From Rhizobium mesosinicum (lineage in GTDB: Bacteria > Pseudomonadota > Alphaproteobacteria > Rhizobiales > Rhizobiaceae), in contig NZ_JAEUAK010000002.1 in NCBI RefSeq assembly GCF_019511345.1, positions 496,001 through 560,000 on the forward strand: DNA of 64,000 nucleotides, in the 5' to 3' direction. Positions 1 through 8,442 of the stretch are shown piece by piece. Under the pieces are notes generated by a model. It was not told the origin of the DNA. It did no database searches and was given only the letters and a program-made list of their open reading frames with translations. Every line of letters begins with the position of its first letter. Position 1 is the first letter of the stretch. The translations under genes were made by a program, and so were the position numbers.

Positions 1-59
1 GCGATATTGATGCCGGAGACATGGTCCATCTGGACCGCTACGTTCTTGATCTTGGCCAT
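1..59 (-). CDS. gshB: Glutathione synthetase, N-terminal start only (partial)
   Basis: Only the first 19-20 codons lie in the window, and the gene continues past position 1. The reading begins MAKIKNVAVQMDHVSGINIA, which I recognise as the rhizobial glutathione synthetase N-terminus. The enzyme joins gamma-glutamylcysteine and glycine using ATP in the cytoplasm. The ATG is at 59-57. The gene lies downstream of rsmI, yraN and a cupin gene on the same strand; the rsmI-yraN-gshB grouping is common in alphaproteobacteria. The call rests on a very short stretch, so it depends on recognising that N-terminus. Confidence 0.8.
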   Translation of the reverse strand, partial: MAKIKNVAVQMDHVSGINI

Positions 60-155
60 TTCCGTCCCTTGAGCTGATGCCGCCCAGATGTAGGTCGGTC
101 AGGCGTCAAACGCAACGGCAATCAATGGCTTCGCATGCCTCCGCTGGCGCAATTT

Positions 156-659
156 TCAGGCCGCGATGCCGGTGCCGCCGCCGTTGCGCAAGAGGTTGCG
201 CAGGCGATAGGCAATGGCGAGCGGCTTCGGGAAAGGCCTGCGCAGGAAGGCGACCTTGCGGACGTAATCGTCGACCCGCCAGTTCGCCCAGGTGCCACCG
301 GCGAAGAAGGCGACATCGCCCGTCTGCAGTGTGCGCTCCACGCCGTCTTCAGTGGCGACGTGCACTTCACCTTCAAGGATCATGACCGTCTCGTCCCAAC
401 CGAACCGCCAGCGGAATTCGCCCGATGTGCAATCCCAGATCGCCGTCAGCGATGCATCGTCATGGCCGCGGGAATGTTCTGCCGTGCGCGCCTGCGGATT
501 GCCGCTGATAATCCAGTCCGGATTGATCGGCGTCGGCTTCAGCACCATGCGGTCGCTTGCCTGCGCGACGAAAGATTTGCCTGATGGCTTTAACGCGGCA
601 TAAGGCACGGACCGCGCAGCCATGGCGACGGCGGTTGCAAGCATCATTTTCAAGGCCAT
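156..659 (-). CDS. Small cupin-domain protein (EutQ/DUF861 type)
   Basis: A 167-residue protein with a hydrophobic, signal-like N-terminus (residues 1-16) and a single cupin barrel at about 60-140. The barrel contains the typical run WDCTSGEFRWRFGWDETVMI, followed by an EGEV strand and a TGDVAFF turn. This matches the Cupin_3 family, whose members are mostly of unknown function and often bind a metal or small ligand. It sits between yraN and gshB, with 151 nt to yraN and 96 nt to gshB, so it may have its own promoter. Function cannot be assigned. No catalytic residues beyond the cupin fold are evident. Confidence 0.75.
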   Translation of the reverse strand: MALKMMLATAVAMAARSVPYAALKPSGKSFVAQASDRMVLKPTPINPDWIISGNPQARTAEHSRGHDDASLTAIWDCTSGEFRWRFGWDETVMILEGEVHVATEDGVERTLQTGDVAFFAGGTWANWRVDDYVRKVAFLRRPFPKPLAIAYRLRNLLRNGGGTGIAA

Positions 660-810
660 GAATTACCCCCAGTTTGCTACCCCTAGCTGAACCGTGGATA
701 ACAAAAGAGTCGTAAAAGCCCGTTCAAGCAGACGCTAAAATTTTAATGAAAGCCTATTGGTCGCCGACGACTGCGCGGACACCGCCGCAAGAACAACGCA
801 CAGCAAAATC

Positions 811-1179
811 CTAGAAAGCATCAGGGAAATGGCGAGGCAGCCTCCCCGGCACTATCGCGACAATATCATAGCGTTGCGAAAGCCGAGCATAATCGCGCTG
901 ACGGGCGAGCCACAGATCGCTCGCAGCCCGGATGCGTTTTTGCGAGGCGTAGGACACAGCATCCACCGCGCCCATTTCGTCGGCGCGCGCCTTGACCTCG
1001 ACAAAGACGGCCAGATCCCCCTTACGGGCGATAATATCGATCTCGCCGAGCTTCGTCCGGTGCCGCAGGGCGAGAATGCGATAACCTTTCAGTATCAGGA
1101 AAATGGCGGCGATATATTCCGCCGCCGCGCCGCGACGCAGCGCCCTCCTCCTGCGGAGCGTTGCTTCGCCGTCAGCCAT
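811..1179 (-). CDS. yraN: YraN/UPF0102 family nuclease-like protein
   Basis: 122 residues, the usual size for UPF0102. It has the restriction-endonuclease-like core: GEIDIIARKG at about 46-55, then FVEVKAR at about 59-65, giving the E...D...ExK arrangement of PD-(D/E)XK folds. Its cellular role is not firmly established in any organism. The start overlaps the end of rsmI by 8 nt (1172-1179), so translation is probably coupled. The rsmI-yraN pairing is widely conserved. The C-terminus ends about 150 nt before the cupin gene. Confidence 0.9.
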   Translation of the reverse strand: MADGEATLRRRRALRRGAAAEYIAAIFLILKGYRILALRHRTKLGEIDIIARKGDLAVFVEVKARADEMGAVDAVSYASQKRIRAASDLWLARQRDYARLSQRYDIVAIVPGRLPRHFPDAF

Positions 1180-2086
1180 TCGCCGCCTTCATGTCGAGAA
1201 GCTTCTGGTAGAGCACCTTGCGCGGCAGTCCGGTCAGGCGGGCGGCCTCGGTCGCGGCCTTGGCCGTCGGCAGGGATTTTGCGAGATCGGTGAGAATCGC
1301 GTCGACATCAGCTTCCGTGGCAGGCTGCTCTTTCGGTGGGCCGATCACCAACACGATCTCACCCTTCACATTGTCATGCTCTTCATAATGGGCTGCGAGT
1401 TCGGCAAGCGTGCCGCGGCGGAATTCCTCATAGGTCTTCGTCAGTTCGCGGCAGACCGAGGCCCGGCGTTCAGTGCCGAGCACATCAGCGGCGGCCAGCA
1501 GCGTTGCGCCGATGCGATGAGGTGATTCAAAGAAGATCAGCGTGGCCGGTACACTCATGAATTCCGCGAGCCGGTCGCGCCGCGCCTTGTCCTTGGTCGG
1601 AAGGAAACCGGCAAAGAGAAAGGCGTCGTTCGGCAGCCCTGAGCCGACGAGAGCCGCAAGCGGCGCGGAAGCGCCGGGAATGGGGATAACGCGGTAACCG
1701 GCCTCGATCGCCTGCTGCGCCAGGCGATAGCCGGGATCGGAGACAAGTGGTGTGCCGGCATCGGAAACGAGTGCCACCGACCTGCCGGCCTCGAGCGCCT
1801 GCAGGAGCCGTGGCCCGGCCTCATCGGCATTATGTTCATGATAGGCGAAGGGGCGGTTCTGAATGCCGTAACGATCGAGCAGGACGCGGGTGACGCGTGT
1901 ATCCTCGCAAGCCAAAACATCGGCACCGGCCAGCGTTTCCAGCGCCCGCAGCGTGACATCGCCGAGATTGCCGATCGGTGTGGCGACGAGATAGAGAGCT
2001 GGTTCGAGCGGGCGCGCCGGCACCGCGATATTATGCAGGCGAAAACCGCGCCGGGCGCCAGTTTCCGCTGTCGTCTCTTCCGTCAT
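1172..2086 (-). CDS. rsmI: 16S rRNA (cytidine-1402 2'-O)-methyltransferase
   Basis: 304 residues, with the tetrapyrrole methylase-like fold of RsmI. Near the N-terminus are LYLVATPIGNLGDVTLRALE and the ACEDTRVTR block. SDAGTPLVSDPGYRL and IPGASA follow in the SAM/RNA-binding core. With RsmH it modifies C1402 in the ribosomal P site. It is first of the minus-strand group rsmI-yraN-cupin-gshB and diverges from dnaN across a 247-nt gap. A C-terminal TGLPRKVLYQ segment resembles the short helical tail found in many RsmI proteins. The ATG start fits the expected N-terminal extension before the first beta strand. Confidence 0.95.
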   Translation of the reverse strand: MTEETTAETGARRGFRLHNIAVPARPLEPALYLVATPIGNLGDVTLRALETLAGADVLACEDTRVTRVLLDRYGIQNRPFAYHEHNADEAGPRLLQALEAGRSVALVSDAGTPLVSDPGYRLAQQAIEAGYRVIPIPGASAPLAALVGSGLPNDAFLFAGFLPTKDKARRDRLAEFMSVPATLIFFESPHRIGATLLAAADVLGTERRASVCRELTKTYEEFRRGTLAELAAHYEEHDNVKGEIVLVIGPPKEQPATEADVDAILTDLAKSLPTAKAATEAARLTGLPRKVLYQKLLDMKAANG

Positions 2087-2333
2087 GCCATTCGCTTTCG
2101 TTCCGCCGGCCTCTTCCTTTTATGGGCGAGCAGTGTGGCTTCGACAAGGGCCGCAATTTCTGTGAGCATTGCGCTGCAAAACGGCATTTGCGGGCCTGCG
2201 GGCAACCATGCCTCTTGCAATCGCCGGCAAAGTTCTGCCATTTTGCCCGTCCACTCCCCTCTCCCAAAGGGGAAAGCAGTGACGCGGCGCTTCCGGGCGC
2301 CCGGACAATAAAGGTCGAAAGCGGTAGCATCCC

Positions 2334-3452
2334 ATGCGTATTACTATTGAGCGGTCAAACCTTTTGAAGTCGCTGAACCACGTGCATCGCGTGGTCGAAC
2401 GCCGCAACACGATCCCGATCCTGTCCAACGTGCTCCTGAAGGCCGACGGGCAAAACCTCGACATGAAGGCCACTGACCTCGATCTCGAAATCACCGAAGC
2501 TACACCTGCCAATGTCGAGCAGCCCGGCGCCACTACCGTTCCAGCGCATCTTCTTTACGACATCGTGCGCAAGCTTGCCGATGGTGCGGAAGTGCTTCTT
2601 GCCACTTCCCAGGATGGCGGCTCGATGACCGTTCAGTCCGGCCGCTCGAAATTCTCGCTGCAGTGCCTGCCGGAATCCGACTTCCCCGATCTGACCGCCG
2701 GCACCTTCACGCATTCCTTCAAGCTGAAGGCAAGCGATCTGAAGATGCTGATCGATCGCACGCAGTTTGCGATTTCGACCGAAGAAACCCGCTACTATCT
2801 GAACGGCATCTTCTTCCATACGATCGAAAGCGAGGGCAGCCTGAAGCTGCGCGCCGTTGCGACCGACGGCCACCGTCTGGCCCGCGCCGATGTGGATGCG
2901 CCCTCGGGCTCCGAAGGCATGCCAGGCATCATCATTCCGCGCAAGACGGTCGGTGAATTGCAGAAGCTCGTCGACACCCCGGATGCGATCGTCACCGTCG
3001 AAGTCTCCGATGCCAAAATCCGCCTTACCATCGGCTCCATCGTCATGACCTCGAAGCTGATCGACGGCACCTTCCCGGATTATCAGCGCGTCATCCCGAC
3101 CAATAATGACAAGGAAATGCGCGTCGATTGCACGAGCTTTGCCCAGGCCGTCGACCGCGTTTCCACCATTTCGTCCGAGCGCGGCCGCGCCGTAAAGCTC
3201 GCACTTTCCGACGGCCAGCTGCTGCTCACCGTCAACAATCCGGATTCCGGCAGTGCTACGGAAGAAGTTGCCGTCGGCTATGATACGGATCCGATGGAAA
3301 TCGGCTTCAATGCCAAATACCTGCTCGACATCACTGCGCAGCTTTCAGGCGACGAGGCGATCTTCCTTCTGGCCGATGCCGGTTCGCCGACACTCGTGCG
3401 TGACACCGCCGGCGACGACGCTCTCTACGTGCTGATGCCGATGCGCGTTTAA
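2334..3452 (+). CDS. dnaN: DNA polymerase III sliding clamp (beta subunit)
   Basis: 372 residues, the normal alphaproteobacterial length, with three clamp domains of about 120 residues each. The N-terminus MRITIERSNLLKSLNHVHRV and the run RNTIPILSNVLL are diagnostic. The third domain ends in the conserved YVLMPMRV tail. The clamp encircles DNA and tethers polymerase and repair factors. It is not next to dnaA here, as is usual in Rhizobiaceae. It stands alone: pmtA starts 111 nt downstream, and rsmI is divergent upstream. Confidence 0.98.
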   Translation: MRITIERSNLLKSLNHVHRVVERRNTIPILSNVLLKADGQNLDMKATDLDLEITEATPANVEQPGATTVPAHLLYDIVRKLADGAEVLLATSQDGGSMTVQSGRSKFSLQCLPESDFPDLTAGTFTHSFKLKASDLKMLIDRTQFAISTEETRYYLNGIFFHTIESEGSLKLRAVATDGHRLARADVDAPSGSEGMPGIIIPRKTVGELQKLVDTPDAIVTVEVSDAKIRLTIGSIVMTSKLIDGTFPDYQRVIPTNNDKEMRVDCTSFAQAVDRVSTISSERGRAVKLALSDGQLLLTVNNPDSGSATEEVAVGYDTDPMEIGFNAKYLLDITAQLSGDEAIFLLADAGSPTLVRDTAGDDALYVLMPMRV

Positions 3453-3563
3453 ACGCGCGTCGCCTTCCTGTCTTAAACCTTCCTGATTGCGACATCGCCT
3501 CTTGTTTTTGCTTCACCCTCCTGCAATTAAGGGCAGGACGAACAGCAGGCATGGGAGGACGGC

Positions 3564-4157
3564 ATGGCATTGCGACTCAAGGAACGACTCGGCAGGAAAT
3601 TCGACGAGGAGATCCGCTTCTTCAAGGGCATGATGCAGGGGCCGAAAACTGTCGGCTCCATTGTACCGACCTCTTCGATCACCGCCCGAAAGATGGCGAG
3701 TGTCGCAAATCCGCATTCGGATCTGCCTGTACTCGAACTTGGCCCCGGCACAGGCGCCATCACCAAGGCGATCCTTGCCCATGGCGTGAAACCGGAAAAG
3801 CTCGTCGCCATCGAATATTCGACGGATTTCTACCAACATCTCGTGCAGCTTTATCCTGATGTGACCTTCATCAACGGCGATGCCTTCGATCTCGACAAAA
3901 CGCTCGGCTCTCTCAAGGATCAGAAATTCGACTCCGTTATCTCAGGCATACCGCTGCTGAATTTCCCAATGCAGGCGCGCATCGCGCTCCTGGAAAGCCT
4001 GCTCGACCGCATGCCGGCTGGCCGGCCGATGGTGCAGATTTCCTATGGCGCGGTCTCGCCGATCGTCGCCAATGCCGATCGCTACAGCATTCATCATTTT
4101 GATTTCATCGTGCGCAATATTCCTCCGGCTCAACTCTGGATCTATCGGCGCGGATAA
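3564..4157 (+). CDS. pmtA: Phospholipid N-methyltransferase (rhizobial type)
   Basis: 197 residues, the size of the small Sinorhizobium/Rhizobium-type Pmt. The SAM-binding motif I reads LELGPGTGAIT at about 53-63, with acidic motif II around VAIEYS. The segment FFKGMMQGPKTVGSIVPTSS is characteristic of this family. It methylates phosphatidylethanolamine stepwise to phosphatidylcholine at the inner membrane, a lipid needed for normal symbiosis and growth in rhizobia. The stop abuts the GTG start of the next gene, suggesting co-transcription with the phosphatase-like gene, pyrF and DUF1330. The start follows a purine-rich stretch (GGGAGGAC). Confidence 0.93.
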   Translation: MALRLKERLGRKFDEEIRFFKGMMQGPKTVGSIVPTSSITARKMASVANPHSDLPVLELGPGTGAITKAILAHGVKPEKLVAIEYSTDFYQHLVQLYPDVTFINGDAFDLDKTLGSLKDQKFDSVISGIPLLNFPMQARIALLESLLDRMPAGRPMVQISYGAVSPIVANADRYSIHHFDFIVRNIPPAQLWIYRRG

Positions 4158-4739
4158 GTGTTCGGACTTTATATCACCCACCCTCAGGTCAAGATCGATC
4201 CTGCGGTTCCCGTTCCCCAATGGGGTCTTTCCGAGATCGGCGCGGAGCGCGCCCGCAAGGCTGCGACGAGCGCTTGGGCGAAGCGGCTGACCCGCATTGT
4301 CTCCAGCGATGAGACCAAGGCGATCGAGACAGCAGAAATCCTTGCTGCGGCCTCAGGCGGGAAAATCGAGATCGTGCATGGCATGCACGAGAACGACCGC
4401 TCCGCCACCGGTTTCCTGCCGCCCGACAAATTCGAAGAGGCGGCCAACTGGTTCTTCGCTCACCCGCAAGAGAGCTTCAGGGGCTGGGAGCGGGCCGCCG
4501 ATGCGCAGAACCGCATCGTCTCTGCCGTCGAGAGCATCTTGTCGTCGCATGATGCGAATGCGCCGATCGCCTTTGTCGGCCATGGCGGCGTCGGGACGCT
4601 GCTCAAATGCCATCTGATGGGCTTGCCGATTGCGCGTGATCGCGACCAGCCGGGCGGCGGCGGCAATCTCTATGCTTTCGGCCTTGCAGATCGGCGCTTA
4701 TCATGCGACTGGACACCCATCGAAGACTGGCGGGGATGA
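4158..4739 (+). CDS. Histidine phosphatase superfamily protein with altered RHG motif
   Basis: 193 residues, GTG start immediately after the pmtA stop. The fold is that of the phosphoglycerate mutase/histidine phosphatase branch: SSDETKAIETAEIL matches the usual SSPLxRAxQTA block, and FVGHGGVGTLL carries the second catalytic His. The N-terminal catalytic LxRHGxT motif is altered to YITHPQ: the His is kept, but Arg becomes Thr and Gly becomes Pro. The usual phosphate-binding Arg is therefore absent, and activity may be changed or lost. Substrate unknown. It is sandwiched between pmtA and pyrF (6-nt gap) and probably shares their operon. Confidence 0.8.
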   Translation: MFGLYITHPQVKIDPAVPVPQWGLSEIGAERARKAATSAWAKRLTRIVSSDETKAIETAEILAAASGGKIEIVHGMHENDRSATGFLPPDKFEEAANWFFAHPQESFRGWERAADAQNRIVSAVESILSSHDANAPIAFVGHGGVGTLLKCHLMGLPIARDRDQPGGGGNLYAFGLADRRLSCDWTPIEDWRG

Positions 4740-4745
4740 ATTGAG

Positions 4746-5453
4746 ATGGACGCACGCGAGCGGTTGATCGTCGGACTGGATGTTCCAACGATTGGCGAAG
4801 CGGAAAGATTGGTTTCCACGCTCGGCGACGACATTCTCTTCTACAAGATCGGCTACCAACTCGTCTTTGCCGGCGGGCTGGAATTTGCCCGCGACCTTGC
4901 CGCCAGCGGCAAGAAGATCTTCCTGGACATGAAACTGCTCGACATCGACAACACGGTGGCATCCGGCGTCGAAAACATCGCCAAGATGGGCATGTCGATG
5001 CTGACGCTGCATGCCTATCCGAAAGCGATGAAGGCCGCGGTCGAGGCAGCGAAGGGCTCCGGCCTCTGCCTGCTCGGCGTGACCGTGCTGACCTCGATGG
5101 ATGCCGAGGACCTCGCCGAGGCCGGTTATCAGTATGATCCGCAGGCACTGGTCGCGCGCCGCGCCGCACAGGCGCGTGCCGCCGGTATGGGCGGCATCGT
5201 CTGCTCCGCCGAAGAATCCGCTGCTGTCAGCGAGATCGTCGGGCCTGATATGGCGATCGTTACACCCGGCATCCGCCCGACAGGTGCCGAGAAGGGCGAC
5301 CAGAAGCGGGTGATGACGCCTAAGGATGCACTGAAGGCCGGGTCCACCCATCTCGTCGTCGCCCGCCCGATCGTCAAGGCACCGGAGCCGCGGGAAGCGG
5401 CACGTGCAATCCTCAATGAAATGGTCGCCGCGCTCTGGCCGGCGAACCGCTGA
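4746..5453 (+). CDS. pyrF: Orotidine-5'-phosphate decarboxylase
   Basis: 235 residues, a class I PyrF TIM barrel. The catalytic DxKxxDI signature is present as [10 protein letters not shown] at about 60-69. The phosphate-binding TPGIRP loop (about 176-181) and LVVARPI near the C-terminus follow. It converts OMP to UMP, the last step of de novo pyrimidine synthesis. ATG at 4746, 6 nt after the preceding stop. A DUF1330 gene follows after 26 nt, as is common in rhizobia. Confidence 0.97.
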   Translation: MDARERLIVGLDVPTIGEAERLVSTLGDDILFYKIGYQLVFAGGLEFARDLAASGKKIFLDMKLLDIDNTVASGVENIAKMGMSMLTLHAYPKAMKAAVEAAKGSGLCLLGVTVLTSMDAEDLAEAGYQYDPQALVARRAAQARAAGMGGIVCSAEESAAVSEIVGPDMAIVTPGIRPTGAEKGDQKRVMTPKDALKAGSTHLVVARPIVKAPEPREAARAILNEMVAALWPANR

Positions 5454-5479
5454 CACGTCCGCTGAACGGGGAGACAAAA

Positions 5480-5767
5480 ATGCCCAAGGGATACTGGATC
5501 GCTCGCGTCGATGTGCGCGACCTCGAGCGCTACAAGGATTACGTCGCAACCGCAAAGCCGGCATTCGAGAAATACGGGGCGAATTTCCTCGCCCGCGGCG
5601 GTGCAATCACCGAGCTTGAAGGCAAGGCGCGCGCCCGCAACGTGGTCATCGAGTTTCCCTCGATGCAGCATGCAGTCGACTGCTATAATTCGCCCGAATA
5701 CCAGGCTGCTGCAAAAATCCGCCGTGAGGCGGCCGACGCGGAAATGGTCGTAGTCGAGGGCGTCTGA
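5480..5767 (+). CDS. DUF1330 domain protein
   Basis: 95 residues covering essentially a whole DUF1330 ferredoxin-like domain. It starts MPKGYWIARVDVRD, continues with YKDYVATAKPAF, and ends in the ADAEMVVVEGV strand. Members are small dimeric alpha/beta-barrel proteins of unknown biochemical role. It follows pyrF by 26 nt with a GGGGAGA ribosome binding site, so it is likely in the pmtA-pyrF transcript. No catalytic residue can be pointed to. Confidence 0.9.
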   Translation: MPKGYWIARVDVRDLERYKDYVATAKPAFEKYGANFLARGGAITELEGKARARNVVIEFPSMQHAVDCYNSPEYQAAAKIRREAADAEMVVVEGV

Positions 5768-5877
5768 GCCAGTTTCGAACGGGTAAAAACTGCGGCGCGA
5801 TGGCCCTTTTCGTCGCGTCGGTATTCGGCTAATACGAAAGCAATCACAGCATTTCAAAGCCTTTCGAGGAGCCTGCC

Positions 5878-6858
5878 ATGACCCTTGCCAACCTGCCGCC
5901 ACTCGTCACCGTGTTCGGAGGGTCCGGCTTCATCGGCAGACATATCGTGCGCGTGCTGGCCAAGCGCGGCTATCGCATCCGCGTTGCCGTGCGCCGCCCC
6001 GACCTTGCGGGTTTCCTGCAGCCGCTCGGCAATGTCGGCCAGATCTCCTTCGTCCAGGCCAACTTGCGCTACCGCAACTCGATCGACCGGGCTGTCGAAG
6101 GCGCCGACCACGTCATCAACTGCGTCGGTATTCTCTTCGAGAGCGGCCGCAACACATTCGATGCCGTGCAGGAATTCGGCGGCCGCGCCGTGGCGGAAGC
6201 CGCCCGCAACGCCGGTGCAACGTTGACGCACATTTCCGCCATCGGCGCCAACGCCGGTTCGAACTCAACCTACGGCCGCACCAAAGGCCGTGCCGAAGCC
6301 GCAATCCTGTCGATCAAGCCGGATGCGGTAATCTTTCGCCCATCTGTCGTCTTCGGTCCGGAAGACAGCTTCTTCAACAAGTTCGCCGACATGGCGCGCA
6401 TGTTCCCTGTCCTGCCGCTCGTCGGCGGTGGCAAGACGAAGTTCCAACCGGTTTACGTCGAGGATGTCGCCGAGGCCGTTGCCCGTGCCGTCGACGGCAA
6501 GGTCGAAACCGGCAAGATTTATGAACTTGGCGGTCCTGAGGTCCTGACCTTCCGCGAATGTCTCGAAACCATACTCAAGGTCACAGTTCGCAAGAACCCG
6601 CTCGTTTCCCTGCCCTTCAGCATCGCATCGCTGATCGGCAGCATCGCCTCGCTGGTGCCGTTCATCGCGCCGCCGATCACGCCGGACCAGGTCAAGCTTC
6701 TCAAGCATGACAACGTCGTTTCGAAAGAAGCCGAAGCCGAGGGCCGCACGCTGAGGGGCCTTGGCATCACGCCGACGATGGCGACTTCGGTGCTCGACTC
6801 CTACCTCGTGCAGTATCGCCCGCACGGCCAGTATACAGGCTCCGGTAAGGCTGCCTGA
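5878..6858 (+). CDS. Complex I NDUFA9-like NAD(P)-binding protein
   Basis: 326 residues, an atypical short-chain dehydrogenase fold. The Rossmann motif is VFGGSGFIGRHIV at the N-terminus, then INCVGILFESGRN and GRTKGRAEAAIL. It is the bacterial counterpart of the mitochondrial complex I accessory subunit NDUFA9. In alphaproteobacteria these proteins are annotated as complex I NDUFA9 subunit family and are thought to associate with NADH:quinone oxidoreductase; direct catalysis is unlikely. A monocistronic gene followed by a strong intrinsic terminator. The start has the SD GAGGAG 9 nt upstream. Confidence 0.88.
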   Translation: MTLANLPPLVTVFGGSGFIGRHIVRVLAKRGYRIRVAVRRPDLAGFLQPLGNVGQISFVQANLRYRNSIDRAVEGADHVINCVGILFESGRNTFDAVQEFGGRAVAEAARNAGATLTHISAIGANAGSNSTYGRTKGRAEAAILSIKPDAVIFRPSVVFGPEDSFFNKFADMARMFPVLPLVGGGKTKFQPVYVEDVAEAVARAVDGKVETGKIYELGGPEVLTFRECLETILKVTVRKNPLVSLPFSIASLIGSIASLVPFIAPPITPDQVKLLKHDNVVSKEAEAEGRTLRGLGITPTMATSVLDSYLVQYRPHGQYTGSGKAA

Positions 6859-6883
6859 TCAATCCGACGCCCGACAACTCAAG

Positions 6884-6921
6884 CGCCGTTCGCGACCTTT
6901 CGCGGGCGGCGTTTTCCATTT
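6884..6921 (+). terminator. Intrinsic terminator after the NDUFA9-like gene
   Basis: A 12-bp stem with two G-T pairs (arms 6884-6895 and 6900-6911) around a CCTT loop, followed by TTTTCCATTTT. It ends the transcript of the gene stopping at 6858. Confidence 0.85.
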
Positions 6922-7141
6922 TGGCGAGGCGCCAACCCGGCGCAAGCCTTGCGTGTTACGACGCATCTCATGGTGTGTGACGTTGCATAAAAGACGCATA
7001 GGAAATTTACTGGAATTAACACCAAATTTAGCAGGAACATTTATTGCTATTTGCTATTCCACTGACTAAACACCCCCGCGCGTCTCCAGACAGACTCAAG
7101 CGCCTCGCAGGCGTGCGGCATCACGTGAAAGGCTATTTCTG

Positions 7142-7294
7142 ATGGGTAAGTCAATCGCGCTTCTTTTTGCGTGTGCGGCACTGGTAATCCTCGCAGGCTC
7201 CTTCATTGCGCCGGGCTCCGTCGCAGCGGTGAAGGGCGGCTGCTCGCCGGCTTACGGCGTCGATCCCTGCTCGACGGCCTCCATTACCCACTAA
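7142..7294 (+). CDS. Small exported peptide, 50 residues, unknown function
   Basis: An ATG at 7142 opens a 50-codon frame ending at TAA 7292-7294. The peptide begins MGKSIALLFACAALVILAGS, a typical signal peptide. A short tail follows with two cysteines: KGGCSPAYGVDPCSTASITH. It is flanked upstream by about 280 nt of AT-rich sequence and followed 3 nt later by a strong intrinsic terminator, which argues that it is a real transcription unit. I do not recognise the family. The Cys pair could form a disulfide in the periplasm. Confidence 0.6.
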   Translation: MGKSIALLFACAALVILAGSFIAPGSVAAVKGGCSPAYGVDPCSTASITH

Positions 7295-7297
7295 TAA

Positions 7298-7332
7298 AAA
7301 GCCGGTCCTTTCGAACCGGCTTTAATTTTATC
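7298..7332 (+). terminator. Intrinsic terminator after the 50-residue peptide gene
   Basis: A perfect 9-bp stem, AAAGCCGGT (7298-7306) with ACCGGCTTT (7315-7323), loop CCTTTCGA, then AATTTTAT. It lies directly after the stop at 7294. It could also serve the convergent uppP transcript, since the other strand also carries a run of T after the stem. Confidence 0.9.
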
Positions 7333-7370
7333 CCGGCGCGCGACTCATATTCGCTCGCCCGCGTAATGAC

Positions 7371-8168
7371 TCAGCTGATCATGCCTACCATCGCCATGCC
7401 GAGCAGCACAAAACCCAGAATGATGCGATAGATCGCGAAGACCGTGAAGCGGTTGCTTCTGATATAGGCCAGCAGCCACTTGACGGCGACGAAGGCGACG
7501 ACGGTCGAAACGACGAAGGCGATGCCGAGCGCAGTCCAGTCCTCGTTTGCCGCGCCGCCATCCTTGACGGTTTTCAGCAGCGAAAAGGCGCTTGCGGCAT
7601 ACATGGTCGGAATGCCGACGAGGAAGGCAAATTCGGTTGCAGCGGCGCGGTTAGCCGTGCCGGCCAGCATGGCGACGAAAATCGTGGCGCCGGAGCGGGA
7701 CGTCCCGGGGAAGACGCCGGCAACGACCTGGGCTATACCAACCAGAATGGCGACGAGCCAGGTGATGTGGGAGCTCGGCGGGCGGCGGGCAGCGGCCCAT
7801 TCGGCGAAGATCATCCAGATACCGCCGATGATGAGCGCCCAGGCAACCGGGGTTGCGTTCTCAGGCAGTTCGAACCCGAGCTTCTTGACCAACAGCCCGA
7901 GGACGGCAGTGATCAGAAAGGCGCCGATCAGTTTAAAAGCATAATCACGGTTTTGCGGATCGCGCCAGCCGAGCAGGAGATCGAGCAGGCGGCGCCAATA
8001 GATGATCGTGACGGCAAGGATCGCTCCTGCCTGAATGACGATGTTGAATGTCTCGCTGCGTGCGCCAAGCCACTGTTCCGCAATAATCAGATGGCCAGTG
8101 CTCGAAATCGGCAGGAACTCTGTGATCCCTTCTATAATGCCCAGAATTATAGAGTTTATATAGTCCAT
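7371..8168 (-). CDS. uppP: Undecaprenyl-diphosphatase (UppP/BacA)
   Basis: 265 residues, a multi-spanning membrane protein. It has both family signatures: EGITEFLPISSTGHLI at about 14-29 and PGTSRSGAT in the second repeat. It dephosphorylates undecaprenyl pyrophosphate on the periplasmic side, recycling the lipid carrier for peptidoglycan and O-antigen. It is convergent with the small peptide gene and divergent from the FzlA-like gene. Not to be confused with rhizobial BacA/SbmA peptide transporters, which are unrelated. Confidence 0.96.
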   Translation of the reverse strand: MDYINSIILGIIEGITEFLPISSTGHLIIAEQWLGARSETFNIVIQAGAILAVTIIYWRRLLDLLLGWRDPQNRDYAFKLIGAFLITAVLGLLVKKLGFELPENATPVAWALIIGGIWMIFAEWAAARRPPSSHITWLVAILVGIAQVVAGVFPGTSRSGATIFVAMLAGTANRAAATEFAFLVGIPTMYAASAFSLLKTVKDGGAANEDWTALGIAFVVSTVVAFVAVKWLLAYIRSNRFTVFAIYRIILGFVLLGMAMVGMIS

Positions 8169-8442
8169 AAGTGTCTCCGGTTGGGGTTCGGTCGGACGGG
8201 AGTGGCGGTCAGGCTATATTGCACTGCACAATCACCATTCGCCAGAGCGGGAGGCAAGAAAGGCGAGCGGGGAGTTGCGATCGTTCAGGCAGCCATGTTT
8301 TGTCCCTTGTCAGGCGGTCTAGCCCGATTCGCTTGTATTGGAGGGGCCAAACTCCTATAGCTTCAACGAATGAGTCATGACTAGGGCGGTATAATCGGCG
8401 CGCCCTTGAGCCCATGCACCACAATCAAAAGTCCGAGTATCG

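Noticed and set aside
2087..2333. Possible gene between rsmI and dnaN
   Set aside because: Short frames exist on both strands, but none has a ribosome binding site plus protein-like sequence. It is best seen as the shared promoter region.
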